Shown one piece after another: positions 1 to 6,033 of a stretch of 6,259 bases of DNA; the stretch's first letter is position 1, and each line of letters opens with the position of its first letter. The notes beneath the pieces were generated by a model. It was not told where the DNA came from. It ran no database searches and saw only the letters and a program-made list of their open reading frames with translations. The translations under genes and the position numbers were made by a program. This DNA comes from Natrialbaceae archaeon (GTDB taxonomy: Archaea > Halobacteriota > Halobacteria > Halobacteriales > Natrialbaceae), in assembly GCA_003552885.1 (NCBI GenBank), contig PUPA01000068.1, forward strand, positions 1 to 6,259, written 5' to 3'.

Positions 1-1507
1 GGCTGTAGGAGTTCCAGCTACCGTAGCCGATGGTGTCTTTCTCGAGCTGGGTCGCGTCGGCGAAGACGACGTCGGCGTTCCGGGTGATCCCGTTCCAGTA
101 GGCGTCGACGGCGATCACGAGGTCCATCTCCTCGATGGCCTCGAGCCAGCCCTGAGCGTTGCCGTCTTTCAACGGCATGTCGTGGTGGCAGTAGATCCCG
201 TTTATGTGGCCGTTCTCGACCATCTCGGGCACGAGGTTGTGGGCGATGGTCTCGACGTGACGAACCGGGTACTCCTCGTACTCCTCGTACTTCCGCAGGG
301 CCGGCTCTTTCCCCTCGGCGTTGTTCGGCAGCTCGATCCCCCGCACCTCGAACGGATCCGCCGGAGAGGCCGACTGCCACATCCGGAGTCCCCCCGGTCG
401 GTCGACGTTGCCGACCAGGCCGTTCAGCGCGGTGATGTTCTGGGCGGCCTTCCAGCCGTTGCCCACCTGAGCCGTCCCGGTCCAGATCGAGATCCCCGCC
501 TGCGGGGCGGCCTCGGCGAAGCCGATCGCGACCTCCCGGATGTCGTCGGGATCCAGTCCGGTGATCTCCGCGGCCCACTCGGGGGTCTTCCCGTCGACCG
601 CCTCCCGGTAGGCGTCGAAGCCGTAGGTCCACTCCTCGACGAACTCCTCGTCGTAGAGCTCCTCTTCGATTATCACCTGCCCCATCGCGAGCGCGAGCGC
701 GCCGTCGGTCCGTGGTTTGATCGGCAGCCACGTATCGGATTTCTGGACGGTCTGGGTGTGCTGGGGATCGATCGTCACCAGCGTCGCGCCGTTTTTCTCG
801 ACCGCCTCGAGGATCCCCTTCGGCTCGAACTGGCCGGCGAAAGAGGAAAACGGGTTCCGACCCCACATGATGAGGTACTCGGAGTTCTGGTAGTCGGGCA
901 TCCGGTTGTTCGAGCCGACGCCCATCATCCCGCCGGCGACGAACGTCGGTCCGGCACAGACGTGGACCCCGCGGCCGATCCGCTCGGGGGTCCCATAGAG
1001 GTCCCGCCAGATGTTCCGGAAGATGGGGGTCTCCGCCCAGCTGCCGGCGTCGAGGAACGTCTCGGCGCCGTGTTCCTCATCGAACTCCTCGAGACGCCTG
1101 GCGGTGTACTCGAAGGCCTCCTCCCAGCTCGCCTCCCGGAGCTCGCCGTCCTCGCGGATGTACGGCTGTTTGATCCGGTCGGGGTCGTGGGTCTTATCGA
1201 GCTGGTTCAACCCCTTCGGACAGAGGGTCCCCTCGGTGTCGGGGCCGGTGCTCCCCCGCGGGTTGCCGTCGACGCCGGTGATGTCGATGACGGTGCCGTC
1301 GTCGACGTAGGCTTTCTGGCTACAGTCGTGACAGCACATCCAGCAGTTCCCGTAGGCGATGTCGGCGTCCTGTACCGAGGCGACCGGCGGGTCCTCCTGG
1401 TCGAACATCGAGAGGCAGCCGCCGACGGCGGCCGCGCCGGCGGTCGCCCCGCCAGCTTTCAGCATCGTCCGGCGGGTGAGCCCGCCGTACTCGTCCCGGC
1501 TACTCAT
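1..1507 (-). CDS. Tat-exported molybdopterin oxidoreductase lipoprotein, PsrA/PhsA-like catalytic subunit (3' end outside window)
   Basis: This is the N-terminal 502 residues of a DMSO-reductase-superfamily catalytic subunit; the C-terminal part lies beyond the left edge. Residues 11-31 form a Tat signal (RR at 12-13, TRRTMLK) ending in a lipobox-like GGC with Cys31, so the enzyme is predicted to be anchored outside the cell. A [4Fe-4S] site follows: C55, C58 and C62 in CWMCCHDC, then C96 in LCPKG. C184 in the HVCAGP stretch sits where the molybdenum-ligand cysteine is found in the PsrA/PhsA/TtrA/ArrA/Nap group, rather than the Ser of DmsA or the Asp of NarG. Bis-MGD-binding stretches are WGRNP (215-219), TIDPQ (245-249) and LPIKPRTDGALALAM (261-275); NADVVFADATQLEKD (477-491) is also typical. 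The ATG at 1507 is chosen because it gives the intact Tat signal and has a Shine-Dalgarno-like GGGGGTG 7 nt upstream. The family reduces or oxidises polysulfide, thiosulfate, tetrathionate, arsenate or similar. The neighbouring rhodanese favours a sulfur substrate, but this is inference. Electron-transfer (FeS, NrfD-like) subunits would be expected to the left. Confidence 0.9.
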   Translation of the reverse strand, partial: MSSRDEYGGLTRRTMLKAGGATAGAAAVGGCLSMFDQEDPPVASVQDADIAYGNCWMCCHDCSQKAYVDDGTVIDITGVDGNPRGSTGPDTEGTLCPKGLNQLDKTHDPDRIKQPYIREDGELREASWEEAFEYTARRLEEFDEEHGAETFLDAGSWAETPIFRNIWRDLYGTPERIGRGVHVCAGPTFVAGGMMGVGSNNRMPDYQNSEYLIMWGRNPFSSFAGQFEPKGILEAVEKNGATLVTIDPQHTQTVQKSDTWLPIKPRTDGALALAMGQVIIEEELYDEEFVEEWTYGFDAYREAVDGKTPEWAAEITGLDPDDIREVAIGFAEAAPQAGISIWTGTAQVGNGWKAAQNITALNGLVGNVDRPGGLRMWQSASPADPFEVRGIELPNNAEGKEPALRKYEEYEEYPVRHVETIAHNLVPEMVENGHINGIYCHHDMPLKDGNAQGWLEAIEEMDLVIAVDAYWNGITRNADVVFADATQLEKDTIGYGSWNSYS

Positions 1508-1586
1508 CGACGGACACCCCCGGACCGCCGGCGGCCGTCCACCACGTGGCGGGTGCCACGATCGACGCAGATTGAGTTGGCGTCAT
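1500..1586 (-). CDS. Possible 28-residue leader peptide or microprotein overlapping the oxidoreductase start
   Basis: A minus-strand ATG at 1586 opens a 28-codon frame that ends with a TAG at 1500-1502. The stop falls inside the oxidoreductase start, so the two frames overlap by 8 nt (ATGAGTAG). The peptide starts MTPTQSASIV, has a moderately hydrophobic centre with two tryptophans (APATWWTAAGG) and ends VSVDE. About three quarters of its third codon positions are G or C. Its ATG lies 64 nt from the shared promoter element, close to the 58 nt seen for the rhodanese gene, and the Shine-Dalgarno-like motif of the oxidoreductase lies inside it. That arrangement would allow translational coupling. 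No strong ribosome binding site precedes its own ATG, and I recognise no homologue. A chance ORF of this length in GC-rich DNA is quite possible. Confidence 0.3.
   Translation of the reverse strand: MTPTQSASIVAPATWWTAAGGPGVSVDE
1515..1521 (-). promoter_or_regulatory. Shine-Dalgarno-like site of the oxidoreductase gene
   Basis: On the minus strand GGGGGTG sits 7 nt before the ATG at 1507. It can pair with the archaeal 16S rRNA tail (anti-SD CACCUCC) with one G-U wobble. It supports this ATG as the start and suggests the gene is read from a leadered transcript, as the distance to the putative TATA box also implies. Confidence 0.5.
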
Positions 1587-1641
1587 GGTTCTTTCACGTC
1601 TTACTCTAGCGGGGAGAGCAGGATAGCACCTTCTCGGGATC

Positions 1642-1657
1642 GGTTAAGATTTTATAT
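1642..1657 (-). promoter_or_regulatory. Putative TATA-type promoter of the oxidoreductase gene (copy A of a shared element)
   Basis: On the minus strand this reads ATATAAAATCTTAACC, an AT-rich island in very GC-rich DNA that resembles an archaeal TATA box. A near-identical element precedes the rhodanese gene at 3182-3197, with 14 of 16 positions the same. With the usual spacing of about 22-27 bp, transcription would start near 1625. That gives a leader of roughly 120 nt before the oxidoreductase ATG, or about 40 nt before the micro-ORF. Confidence 0.55.
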
Positions 1658-1708
1658 ACTCCTGGCGGTGGCGGCCGACCCGGTCGGAGCTGGACGCCGG
1701 AACGGCCG

Positions 1709-1726
1709 GTCGAAAACCGGTTCGAC
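1709..1726. promoter_or_regulatory. Inverted repeat upstream of promoter A, candidate operator
   Basis: GTCGAA and TTCGAC form perfect 6-bp arms around a 6-bp centre (AACCGG on the plus strand). The site lies about 50 bp upstream of the putative TATA box at 1642-1657, where an activator could bind. No copy was seen upstream of the rhodanese promoter. Six-base arms occur often by chance in such DNA, so this is tentative. Confidence 0.25.
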
Positions 1727-1778
1727 GACGCCGAAGACGATCGTACACTCGCGACCGATGGGCTCGAATCGCGACGCG

Positions 1779-1810
1779 AAAAGAAGCGGCCCGAGCCCGA
1801 CGTCAGGCCG
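1779..1810 (-). terminator. Candidate terminator after the rhodanese gene
   Basis: Twelve nucleotides past the rhodanese stop, the minus strand has a CGGCC/GGCCG stem (1806-1810 with 1787-1791, 14-nt loop). It runs straight into the T-rich tract CTTCTTTT (1779-1786). Pyrimidine/T-rich tracts are the main signal in archaeal termination. The stem is short, so confidence is limited. Confidence 0.35.
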
Positions 1811-1821
1811 TCCGGTCGGTC

Positions 1822-3132
1822 TCAGCAACCCCAGTCGCCGTTGTCAGCAGCGTCATCGTCGTCGTCGCCGTCGCCGCCCATGTACTCGATGTCCGCCGCT
1901 TCGACCTGGTTGGCCTCCGCGGACTCGAGGTCGGGTATCTCCTCGACGGCGATCTCGATGTCGGCCCACTCCTCGTCGCCGTCGGTGCGGTCGTGCATGT
2001 CGACGCGCCACTCGTCGGGTACCTCCTCGCCCGCATACTGTACCCACTGGCGACCGTACGAGCCGTCGTAGACCATCACGTCGTCCCATCCGAGTATGCC
2101 GTCGAGCGCGAAGAAGCTCTTGGTCGCCCGGTAGCCGCTGCCACAGTAAGTGAGGACCGTGTCGTCGGGGCCGACGCCGAGTCCCTCGTAGTGGGCCTCG
2201 ACCTCGTCGGCGTCGTACCATTCGGCAGTGTCGTCGTACATGCCACGGTAGTGGTCGTGGCCGTGGGTGGCGGTCGGGTCGTCCCAGATGGCGTTCGCGA
2301 TCTTGACCTCCGGCTGTGGGTGGCTGCGGTTCTCCAGGATGACGTCGTCGCTCTCGCCCTCGTTCACGTTGTCGACGCGCTGGATCATCTGGGCGACGCC
2401 GAGGCGGATGTCGTTGTTCAGGCCGTCGTTGGCCTCGACGCTGAACTCGGCGTCGGCGGCGACGTCGGGATCGAACTCGCCCTCTTCGAGGCCGTAGGCC
2501 TCGCCGTAGGCGTGGTAGCCACCGTTGAGCAGCTTGACACGTTCCCTGGGGAAGCCCCAGTACCGGAGCGTCCAGTAGACGCGTGCCGTACGGAGCGGAC
2601 TGGAACCCGAGACGACGATCGTGGTCTCGGGACAGACGCCCGCTTTCTCCATGACCTCGTCCATCTGTCCTCCCGTCGCGACGAGCGGGGCGGCTTCGGC
2701 GATCCCTTCGAGGCGCATCGCGTGGATGTCACCTGCATCGATGGGGATCGCACCCGGAACGTGGCCCTCGTTGAACGACTGGAGCGCCGCCTCTTTGGGA
2801 CCGTCCTCGTACCAGTCGTCGATCCGCAGGACGACGACGCGGTGTTCGCCGTCTACGTCTTCCCTGTTCACGAGCCCCGCTTCCTGCCACTCGTGAAGCG
2901 TCGCCGGCTCGATGAGGGCGTTCTCGGTCGCCGTCGGGTCGGGCAGCTCCTCCGTTTCCTCCTCGGGTTCGTCCGGCTCTTCGGGTTCGTCTTCTTCGGG
3001 TTCGTCCGGCTCTTCGGGTTCGTCTTCCTCCGGCTCCGGAGCGTCGTCGTCGCCCGCACAGCCCGCGAGCGTCGCCACTCCGGCCACACCGATCACCGTG
3101 AGGAACCGACGTCGGTGGATAGTTCGGTCCAT
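1822..3132 (-). CDS. Tat-exported tandem-rhodanese lipoprotein (thiosulfate/3-mercaptopyruvate sulfurtransferase family)
   Basis: This is a 436-residue secreted sulfurtransferase. Residues 6-25 are a Tat signal (HRRRFL) ending in a lipobox LAGC, so Cys25 should be lipidated and the protein anchored outside the membrane. An acidic Glu/Asp/Pro linker follows (about 28-66), containing two perfect 11-residue repeats. Two rhodanese domains follow, as in TST/MST/SseA enzymes. The first (about 74-215) has FNEGHVPGAIPID and a loop SGSSPLR at 175-181 with no catalytic Cys, so it is the usual inactive structural half. The second (about 262-370) carries the active loop CGSGYRA with catalytic Cys330. The tail is acidic (DDDDD, 424-428) and ends in an unusual terminal Cys436. 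The family moves sulfane sulfur from thiosulfate, mercaptopyruvate or polysulfide to an acceptor; the true donor is not evident here. The oxidoreductase gene lies downstream on the same strand behind a near-identical promoter element, suggesting a joint role outside the cell. The ATG at 3132 gives the complete Tat signal; no clear Shine-Dalgarno site precedes it. Confidence 0.93.
   Translation of the reverse strand: MDRTIHRRRFLTVIGVAGVATLAGCAGDDDAPEPEEDEPEEPDEPEEDEPEEPDEPEEETEELPDPTATENALIEPATLHEWQEAGLVNREDVDGEHRVVVLRIDDWYEDGPKEAALQSFNEGHVPGAIPIDAGDIHAMRLEGIAEAAPLVATGGQMDEVMEKAGVCPETTIVVSGSSPLRTARVYWTLRYWGFPRERVKLLNGGYHAYGEAYGLEEGEFDPDVAADAEFSVEANDGLNNDIRLGVAQMIQRVDNVNEGESDDVILENRSHPQPEVKIANAIWDDPTATHGHDHYRGMYDDTAEWYDADEVEAHYEGLGVGPDDTVLTYCGSGYRATKSFFALDGILGWDDVMVYDGSYGRQWVQYAGEEVPDEWRVDMHDRTDGDEEWADIEIAVEEIPDLESAEANQVEAADIEYMGGDGDDDDDAADNGDWGC
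2964..3029 (-). repeat. Two-copy 33-bp tandem repeat coding the acidic linker of the rhodanese lipoprotein
   Basis: Units 2964-2996 and 2997-3029 are identical at 32 of 33 positions. They encode the 11-residue unit EPEEDEPEEPD (residues 33-43 and 44-54), with a partial third copy after it. Near-perfect DNA identity points to recent duplication or slippage. The linker would act as a negatively charged spacer between the lipid anchor and the catalytic domains. Confidence 0.85.
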
Positions 3133-3181
3133 GTTACGGGTGGACCGACCGTCTCCGGGCCGTTAGTTCTGGCTCGGAACG

Positions 3182-3197
3182 GATTAAGGTTTTATAT
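3182..3197 (-). promoter_or_regulatory. Putative TATA-type promoter of the rhodanese gene (copy B of the shared element)
   Basis: The minus strand reads ATATAAAACCTTAATC, 58 nt before the rhodanese ATG and in GC-rich surroundings. It matches the element before the oxidoreductase gene at 14 of 16 positions, with identity extending past the TATA core into a CTTAA block. A start site about 25 bp downstream would give a short leader of roughly 35 nt. Confidence 0.6.
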
Positions 3198-3318
3198 CAT
3201 CAGGCGCGGATCGGACGGTTCACATCGCCACCGAGGCCACGGAACCGAGGAGCGCCGATCAGCCTTTATTAGCGCACTCGTCCCCGGCGACGGCTGTGGG
3301 GCCCGCGCGCCGCGTCAC

Positions 3319-3352
3319 CCGGTGGCCGTCGTCCCGTTCGGACGGCCGCCGG
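3319..3352 (-). terminator. Strong stem-loop just after the SHOCT-protein gene, possible terminator or processing site
   Basis: CCGGTGGCCGTC (3319-3330) and GACGGCCGCCGG (3341-3352) can pair over 12 positions with a single imperfect pair and a 10-nt loop. It begins 7 nt beyond the stop codon. No T-rich tract follows on the minus strand, so it may stabilise the 3' end of the transcript rather than terminate it. The rest of the 3133-3359 gap holds only the rhodanese promoter. Confidence 0.35.
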
Positions 3353-3359
3353 TAGCGAA

Positions 3360-3824
3360 TCACGAGGAACCGTCCCGGCTCGTCTCCTCCGTCAGCTCCC
3401 TCGATCCGTCGTCGCGGGAGGCCGTGTCGCCCACGGAGGTCGGAGGCGACCCCTGCTCTCCCTCGAGTCGCCGCTCCAGTTCGGCCTCGAACTCGGAGTC
3501 GGTGAGCTCACCGGCCGCGTACTGCCGTTTGAGGGCCTCGATCGGATCCGTCTCGTCGGTTTCATTCGAGCTGTCAGCTTTCGTCTCGAGTCTACTTTCG
3601 TACAGTTCGAACAGCCGCCACGCACGCCACCCGACGTACGCCAGCGCGAGGAGGAGTGCAGGGAGGAAGAGCCCGAGAAGCACCTGAGAAAAGACGAGCA
3701 CGGAGTAGAGGAAAAACAGGAGGTACCCCACGAAAATGGCGATCAGCTGGAGGCGAGAGAGCGCAGGCGTGGGCACGCCCGGAACGTCGAGTCCCAGGAA
3801 CGTAAACGTTCGCCACCGTGACAT
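3360..3824 (-). CDS. Small two-helix membrane protein with C-terminal SHOCT domain
   Basis: The 154-residue protein has two adjacent hydrophobic segments (about 25-44 and 47-66) after a short N-terminus, then a charged juxtamembrane stretch. A SHOCT-type motif follows at about 92-121 (DPIEALKRQYAAGELTDSEFEAELERRL), and the tail is acidic, Ser/Thr-rich and probably disordered. SHOCT domains are short helical modules often found at the ends of membrane proteins, and they are thought to mediate oligomerisation or binding. No enzymatic role is known or visible. The two helices form a hairpin, with both ends probably on the cytoplasmic side. It sits between the permease and the rhodanese, with gaps of 168 and 227 bp, so it is probably its own unit. 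An AT-richer patch on the minus strand (TTTGAAAAC, around 3860-3868) might be its promoter. No functional link to the sulfur genes can be shown; such proteins are common in haloarchaea. Confidence 0.85.
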   Translation of the reverse strand: MSRWRTFTFLGLDVPGVPTPALSRLQLIAIFVGYLLFFLYSVLVFSQVLLGLFLPALLLALAYVGWRAWRLFELYESRLETKADSSNETDETDPIEALKRQYAAGELTDSEFEAELERRLEGEQGSPPTSVGDTASRDDGSRELTEETSRDGSS

Positions 3825-3920
3825 CCCTTCCCCGTCGACGGCAGAACCGACAGGGGTGTTTTCAAACGTAGATGTACGTCGGGATGGTACTATTCGGGCA
3901 GGCCGACGTCACCGGAGGAA

Positions 3921-3941
3921 CGGGGCCTCGGGACGGCCCCG
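3921..3941 (-). terminator. Stem-loop downstream of the permease gene
   Basis: CGGGGCC (3921-3927) and GGCCCCG (3935-3941) form a perfect 7-bp stem with a 7-nt loop, about 50 nt past the permease stop. On the minus strand it is followed by TTCCTCC, which is only weakly T-rich. It is a plausible but unproven 3' end. The rest of the 3825-3992 gap shows nothing else clear. Confidence 0.3.
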
Positions 3942-3992
3942 GCGTCGGTCGGCTCGCCGCGCGGGTTCGGCGTTTCCCGGCCGTGTCGTCGG

Positions 3993-5987
3993 CTACAGGT
4001 CCCAGATGACGGCGATGCCGACCGCCGTGACGACCGCGAGCAGGAGCTGTAAGGGGCCGCCGACCCGCAGGAAATCGGCGAACTCGTACCCCCCGGGACC
4101 GTACACCATCAGGTTCGTCTGGTAGCCGACCGGGGTCATAAACGAGGTCGCCGAGGCGAACATCACGGCGAGGAGAAAGGAAAACTCGGAGGCACCCAGG
4201 GCCGCCGCGGCGTCGACCGCGATGGGGATCATCAACACGACCGTCGCGACCGGCGTGATGACGTTCGCGAACAGCCCCGTCACGACGACGAACAGGAGCA
4301 AGACCGCCACGAGCGGGAGGAACTCGGCCGTCGAAACCAGCGCGGCCGCGACGAGCTCGGAGCCGCCGGTCTCGTCGAGGGCGATCCCGAGGGGGATCAC
4401 CCCGGCGAGCAGGAAGATCACGTTCCAGGAGACGGCGTCGTAGGCGTCGCTCGTCGAGAGGCAGCCGCCGACGACCATACAGAAGACGCCGGCGAGTGCG
4501 GCGATCACGATGGGAACGACGTCGAACGCCGCGGCGGCGACCACTCCCGCCATGATCCCGACCGTGAGCGGCGTCTTCGGCGACAGCGCCGCCAGCTCCT
4601 CGAGGTCGTCCTCGGCGAGCCAGTCGAAGGCGTCCTCGGAGGCGACGACGAGGTCAGCCGAGTCGACGAAGTGAACGATGGAGGTCGGGGTCGTCTGGAC
4701 CAGGAGGACGTCGCCGGGGGCGAGCCGGAGATCGGCGAGGCCGTTTCGAAGCAACTCGTCCTCGCGACGAACCGCCAGCACGGTCGTCGCGTACAGCTCC
4801 CGCAGCCGGCTCTCGGCGACCGTCTCGCCGACGAACGACGAGTCGGTGGGGACGACCACCTTCGCGAGGACGTCCTCGCCGTCGGAGCCGTCGAACGTCT
4901 CCTCGGTCACCGTCGCCCGGGGGAGCTGTCGGAGCTGTTGATTCCCGACGAAGCGGTTTACGGCCTGGAGGGTGCCGTGGACGGTGAGCACGTCCCCCTC
5001 GCGGATCCGCTGGTCGGTTCGCACCGCGAGAAACGACTCGGCCCCACGGGGGCGGTCGTCCACCACGTCGATCGTCGGCTCGGCTCCGTCGGCCTCCCGG
5101 AGCCGCTGGTCGCCGTCCGCCGTGGACTCGTCCGCCGCGTCGGGAGCGCCCTCGTCGTACTCGACGACGGGACCCGCCGGCTCCGGGGGGGCCGCCCGGC
5201 GGAGCTGGAGGATCCGAACGTTCGCCTCCGTGCGCCCTTCGAGCTCGCCGACGGTGAGCCCGGCGGCCGACGACTGGGAGCCGACGCGGACCTCGGCGAG
5301 GTGGTCTTCGAGGTCGAACTCCGTCACCAGGTCCGCGTCGACGGGGATCCGTGCGGGCGTCAGCCATCGGCCGACGGTGACGAGATACGCGATCCCGACG
5401 GCGAGGATCACGACGCCGAGGAGGGTGAACTCGAACATCCCGATCGGATCACGTCCCAGTACGTCGACGGCGAACTCGCTCGCGAGGAGGTTCGTCGACG
5501 TCCCGATCAGCGTCAGGGTGCCCCCGAGGATCGCTGCGTACGACAGCGGGAGGAGCAGCTTCGAGGGAGAGACGCCGATCTTCTCCGCGAGCTCTGAGAT
5601 CATCGGGATGAACACCGCCACGACCGGGGTGTTGTTGACGAAGCCCGCGATCGGTCCCGTCGTGGCGACCGTCGCCACCAGCGCACGTCCCTCACTTCCC
5701 CGTGTGAACCGCGCGAGGTGGATGCCGAGTCGCTGGACCAGTCCGGTCCGCTGGATCCCCGCGCTGAGCATGTACATCGCGACGATGGTGATCGTCGCGG
5801 TGCTCGCGAAGCCGGAGATGGCGTCCCTGGCGCCGACGCCCGTCACCGGCTCGAGCGCCGCGAGCGAGACCACGATGCCGATCGCGGTCACGTCGTTCGG
5901 GATCAGTTCGCTGACGAACAGCACGAGGGCGACGCCGATGAGGGCGAAAACGACCAGCGCGCCGGTCGGCAGCCCCGCGTCGATCAT
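3993..5987 (-). CDS. SLC13/DASS-family permease with two central RCK_C (TrkA-C) domains
   Basis: This 664-residue membrane transporter has the SLC13-RCK layout of bacterial and algal anion permeases (SAC1/SLT type, YfbS-like). An N-terminal membrane half (about 8-208) carries the family signatures VNNTPVVAVFIPM (117-129) and IGTSTNLLA (161-169). A cytoplasmic region (about 215-450) holds two RCK_C domains. A C-terminal membrane half (about 472-662) has FANVITPVATVV (573-584) and a TPVGYQTNLMVYGPGGY motif (618-634), the pseudo-symmetric counterpart of the first half. These paired Asn-Thr-Pro loops form the substrate and cation site in DASS structures. The first RCK_C is split by an acidic Ala/Glu/Asp-rich insert of about 50 residues (265-315). 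Family substrates include sulfate, dicarboxylates and other anions. A sulfur oxyanion would fit the neighbourhood, but the sequence does not decide this. The ATG at 5987 is the first start after an in-frame stop upstream and directly precedes the first helix. Its promoter is probably at 6114-6125, giving a leader of about 100 nt. Confidence 0.92.
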   Translation of the reverse strand: MIDAGLPTGALVVFALIGVALVLFVSELIPNDVTAIGIVVSLAALEPVTGVGARDAISGFASTATITIVAMYMLSAGIQRTGLVQRLGIHLARFTRGSEGRALVATVATTGPIAGFVNNTPVVAVFIPMISELAEKIGVSPSKLLLPLSYAAILGGTLTLIGTSTNLLASEFAVDVLGRDPIGMFEFTLLGVVILAVGIAYLVTVGRWLTPARIPVDADLVTEFDLEDHLAEVRVGSQSSAAGLTVGELEGRTEANVRILQLRRAAPPEPAGPVVEYDEGAPDAADESTADGDQRLREADGAEPTIDVVDDRPRGAESFLAVRTDQRIREGDVLTVHGTLQAVNRFVGNQQLRQLPRATVTEETFDGSDGEDVLAKVVVPTDSSFVGETVAESRLRELYATTVLAVRREDELLRNGLADLRLAPGDVLLVQTTPTSIVHFVDSADLVVASEDAFDWLAEDDLEELAALSPKTPLTVGIMAGVVAAAAFDVVPIVIAALAGVFCMVVGGCLSTSDAYDAVSWNVIFLLAGVIPLGIALDETGGSELVAAALVSTAEFLPLVAVLLLFVVVTGLFANVITPVATVVLMIPIAVDAAAALGASEFSFLLAVMFASATSFMTPVGYQTNLMVYGPGGYEFADFLRVGGPLQLLLAVVTAVGIAVIWDL

Positions 5988-6019
5988 CGTCCGCGGACCC
6001 GCCGGCCGATCCTGGCGGC

Positions 6020-6033
6020 TCCCTCCGGAGGGA
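6020..6033. other. 14-bp perfect palindrome in the permease leader
   Basis: TCCCTCCGGAGGGA is fully self-complementary and lies 33 nt before the permease ATG, between the likely transcription start and the coding region. As RNA it could not form a tight hairpin without opening central pairs. It may instead be a dimeric protein-binding site. A second small stem (CGGCC/GGCCG around a four-base loop, 6052-6065) lies nearby. Confidence 0.35.

Noticed and set aside
271..291. Short tandem repeat of the GAGGAGTAC word in the molybdoenzyme
   Set aside because: It encodes KYEEYEEYP in frame and is too short to be more than a coding coincidence.
18..866. Minus-strand 282-codon frame inside the molybdoenzyme
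   Set aside because: It is an out-of-frame Arg/Gly-rich shadow of the oxidoreductase, and no frameshift is needed to explain the real gene.
182..1609. A 475-codon open frame on the plus strand opposite the molybdoenzyme
   Set aside because: The minus strand encodes clear FeS, molybdenum and MGD motifs, whereas this frame has none and is a shadow.
2964..3029. CRISPR-like or regulatory repeat
   Set aside because: There are only two adjoining units without spacers. They lie in frame within the rhodanese gene and encode an acidic linker.
3260..3275. AT-richer patch (CTTTATTAG) as a plus-strand promoter
   Set aside because: No plausible plus-strand gene lies downstream, only antisense shadow frames.
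1993..3687. A 564-codon open frame on the plus strand
   Set aside because: It lies antisense to the rhodanese and SHOCT-protein genes and its translation is low-complexity Val/Arg/Asp without any domain. Long antisense frames are expected in GC-rich haloarchaeal genes.
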